This document shows positions 51,036-51,266 of a DNA stretch of 51,266 nucleotides, piece after piece. The DNA is from Porphyromonadaceae bacterium UBA7180. GTDB taxonomy: Bacteria; Bacteroidota; Bacteroidia; Bacteroidales; Muribaculaceae. Made by a program: the position numbers and the translations under genes. The DNA is taken from NCBI GenBank assembly GCA_002491165.1, contig DKVK01000059.1:1-51266 (forward strand). The letters run 5' to 3'. Position 1 is the stretch's first letter. Each line of letters starts with the position of its first letter. The notes under the pieces were generated by a model, which saw nothing but the letters and a program-made list of their open reading frames with translations, was not told where the DNA came from and ran no database searches.

Positions 51036-51266
51036 GATAGATTTCAGAGCGCGGAGAGCACCATGCCTCTCCTAAAAACATAACGCGCCGCCTCCCCGAT
51101 TATTGCCAACCGCCCATCCCCGCGCGCATAATTGCACCCGTCTGCCGCCCGCAGCCGCCAAAGGTAGAAACTCCGGTCCATTGTCCCCGGCCCTGTTTTG
51201 CCTGAAAACATTCGCCCCTCCGGTAGTGTTTCACTGAGTGTGTCTGAGGCGAGTTCACTCAAGCCT
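51036..51266 (-). other. Upstream region of the glycosyltransferase gene, cut by window edge
   Basis: The last 231 bases hold no gene that I can support. A minus-strand frame is open from the window edge to a TGA at 51044, but its codons look non-coding. A -7-like TACCTTTG at 51166-51159 lies within it, without a matching -33 box; it could start the glycosyltransferase mRNA about 120 bases before its ATG. Confidence 0.4.

Noticed and set aside
51044..51262. A minus-strand frame open from the window edge
   Set aside because: The start is a TTG, the codons look like intergenic DNA, and a -7 promoter box lies inside it. It could be the end of a gene beyond the window, but nothing supports this.

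Overview
The window looks like a chromosomal segment of a Bacteroidales bacterium. A GC-rich Muribaculaceae-type genome is my best guess, but taxonomy is inferred from gene content only. The clues are: promoters of the Bacteroidetes type (TTTG, 19-20 bases, TAnnTTTG) in front of many genes; no consistent Shine-Dalgarno sequences; fimbrillin-like (DUF6562-type) lipoproteins; a DUF3575/DUF3868 pair; a C10 (streptopain-like) protease with a short C-terminal tail like those used by the type IX secretion system; a HU-CCDC81/SPOR protein; DUF4254; and a DcaP-type porin.

Layout. 1-680: the 3' end of a tRNA (probably Gly), its terminator, and a gene-poor AT-rich stretch. 682-3785 (minus): a one-TM acidic protein of unknown function and a DUF3575-DUF3868 outer-membrane pair. 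4222-8362 (minus): a defence-like patch, made of a DUF2075 helicase with an N-terminal nuclease-like domain and an AT-rich EcoRI-type restriction-modification pair. The restriction enzyme reading frame carries an in-frame stop 24 codons before its natural end. 8448-13206 (minus): guaA with an unusual leader enclosed by a perfect 22-bp inverted repeat, then a Kef-type antiporter and an MgtC/SapB protein with overlapping reading frames. 13428-25695 (plus): a GHL10 glycoside hydrolase, a membrane-bound TPR/AraC regulator, a large C10 protease, a large Fn3/propeller-like secreted protein and a GLUG-repeat lipoprotein. 25785-29345: a DcaP porin (minus) divergent from a second lipoprotein (plus). 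29407-35679 (minus): TPR protein, outer-membrane barrel, unknown protein and SpoU-type RNA methyltransferase. 35813-39951 (minus): pyrH-frr followed by a glycosyltransferase 2, DUF4254 and glycosyltransferase 9 cluster. 40777-44899: dsbD (minus) divergent from a TPR protein and a HU/SPOR protein (plus). 44981-45449: a multiply frameshifted relic. 45524-49684 (minus): dapA-dnaG-ABC ATPase operon. 49842-51035 (minus): a glycosyltransferase 4.

The most interesting points are the EcoRI homologue with its single nonsense codon next to an intact methyltransferase, the 22-bp inverted repeat in the guaA leader just downstream of a strong promoter, and a promoter module (GTTAA-N6-TTAAC, two bases, TTCGGGGG) shared by the two lipoprotein genes that flank the DcaP porin. 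I saw no CRISPR array, insertion sequence, transposase or integrase. All family assignments are from reading the protein sequences, with no database search.
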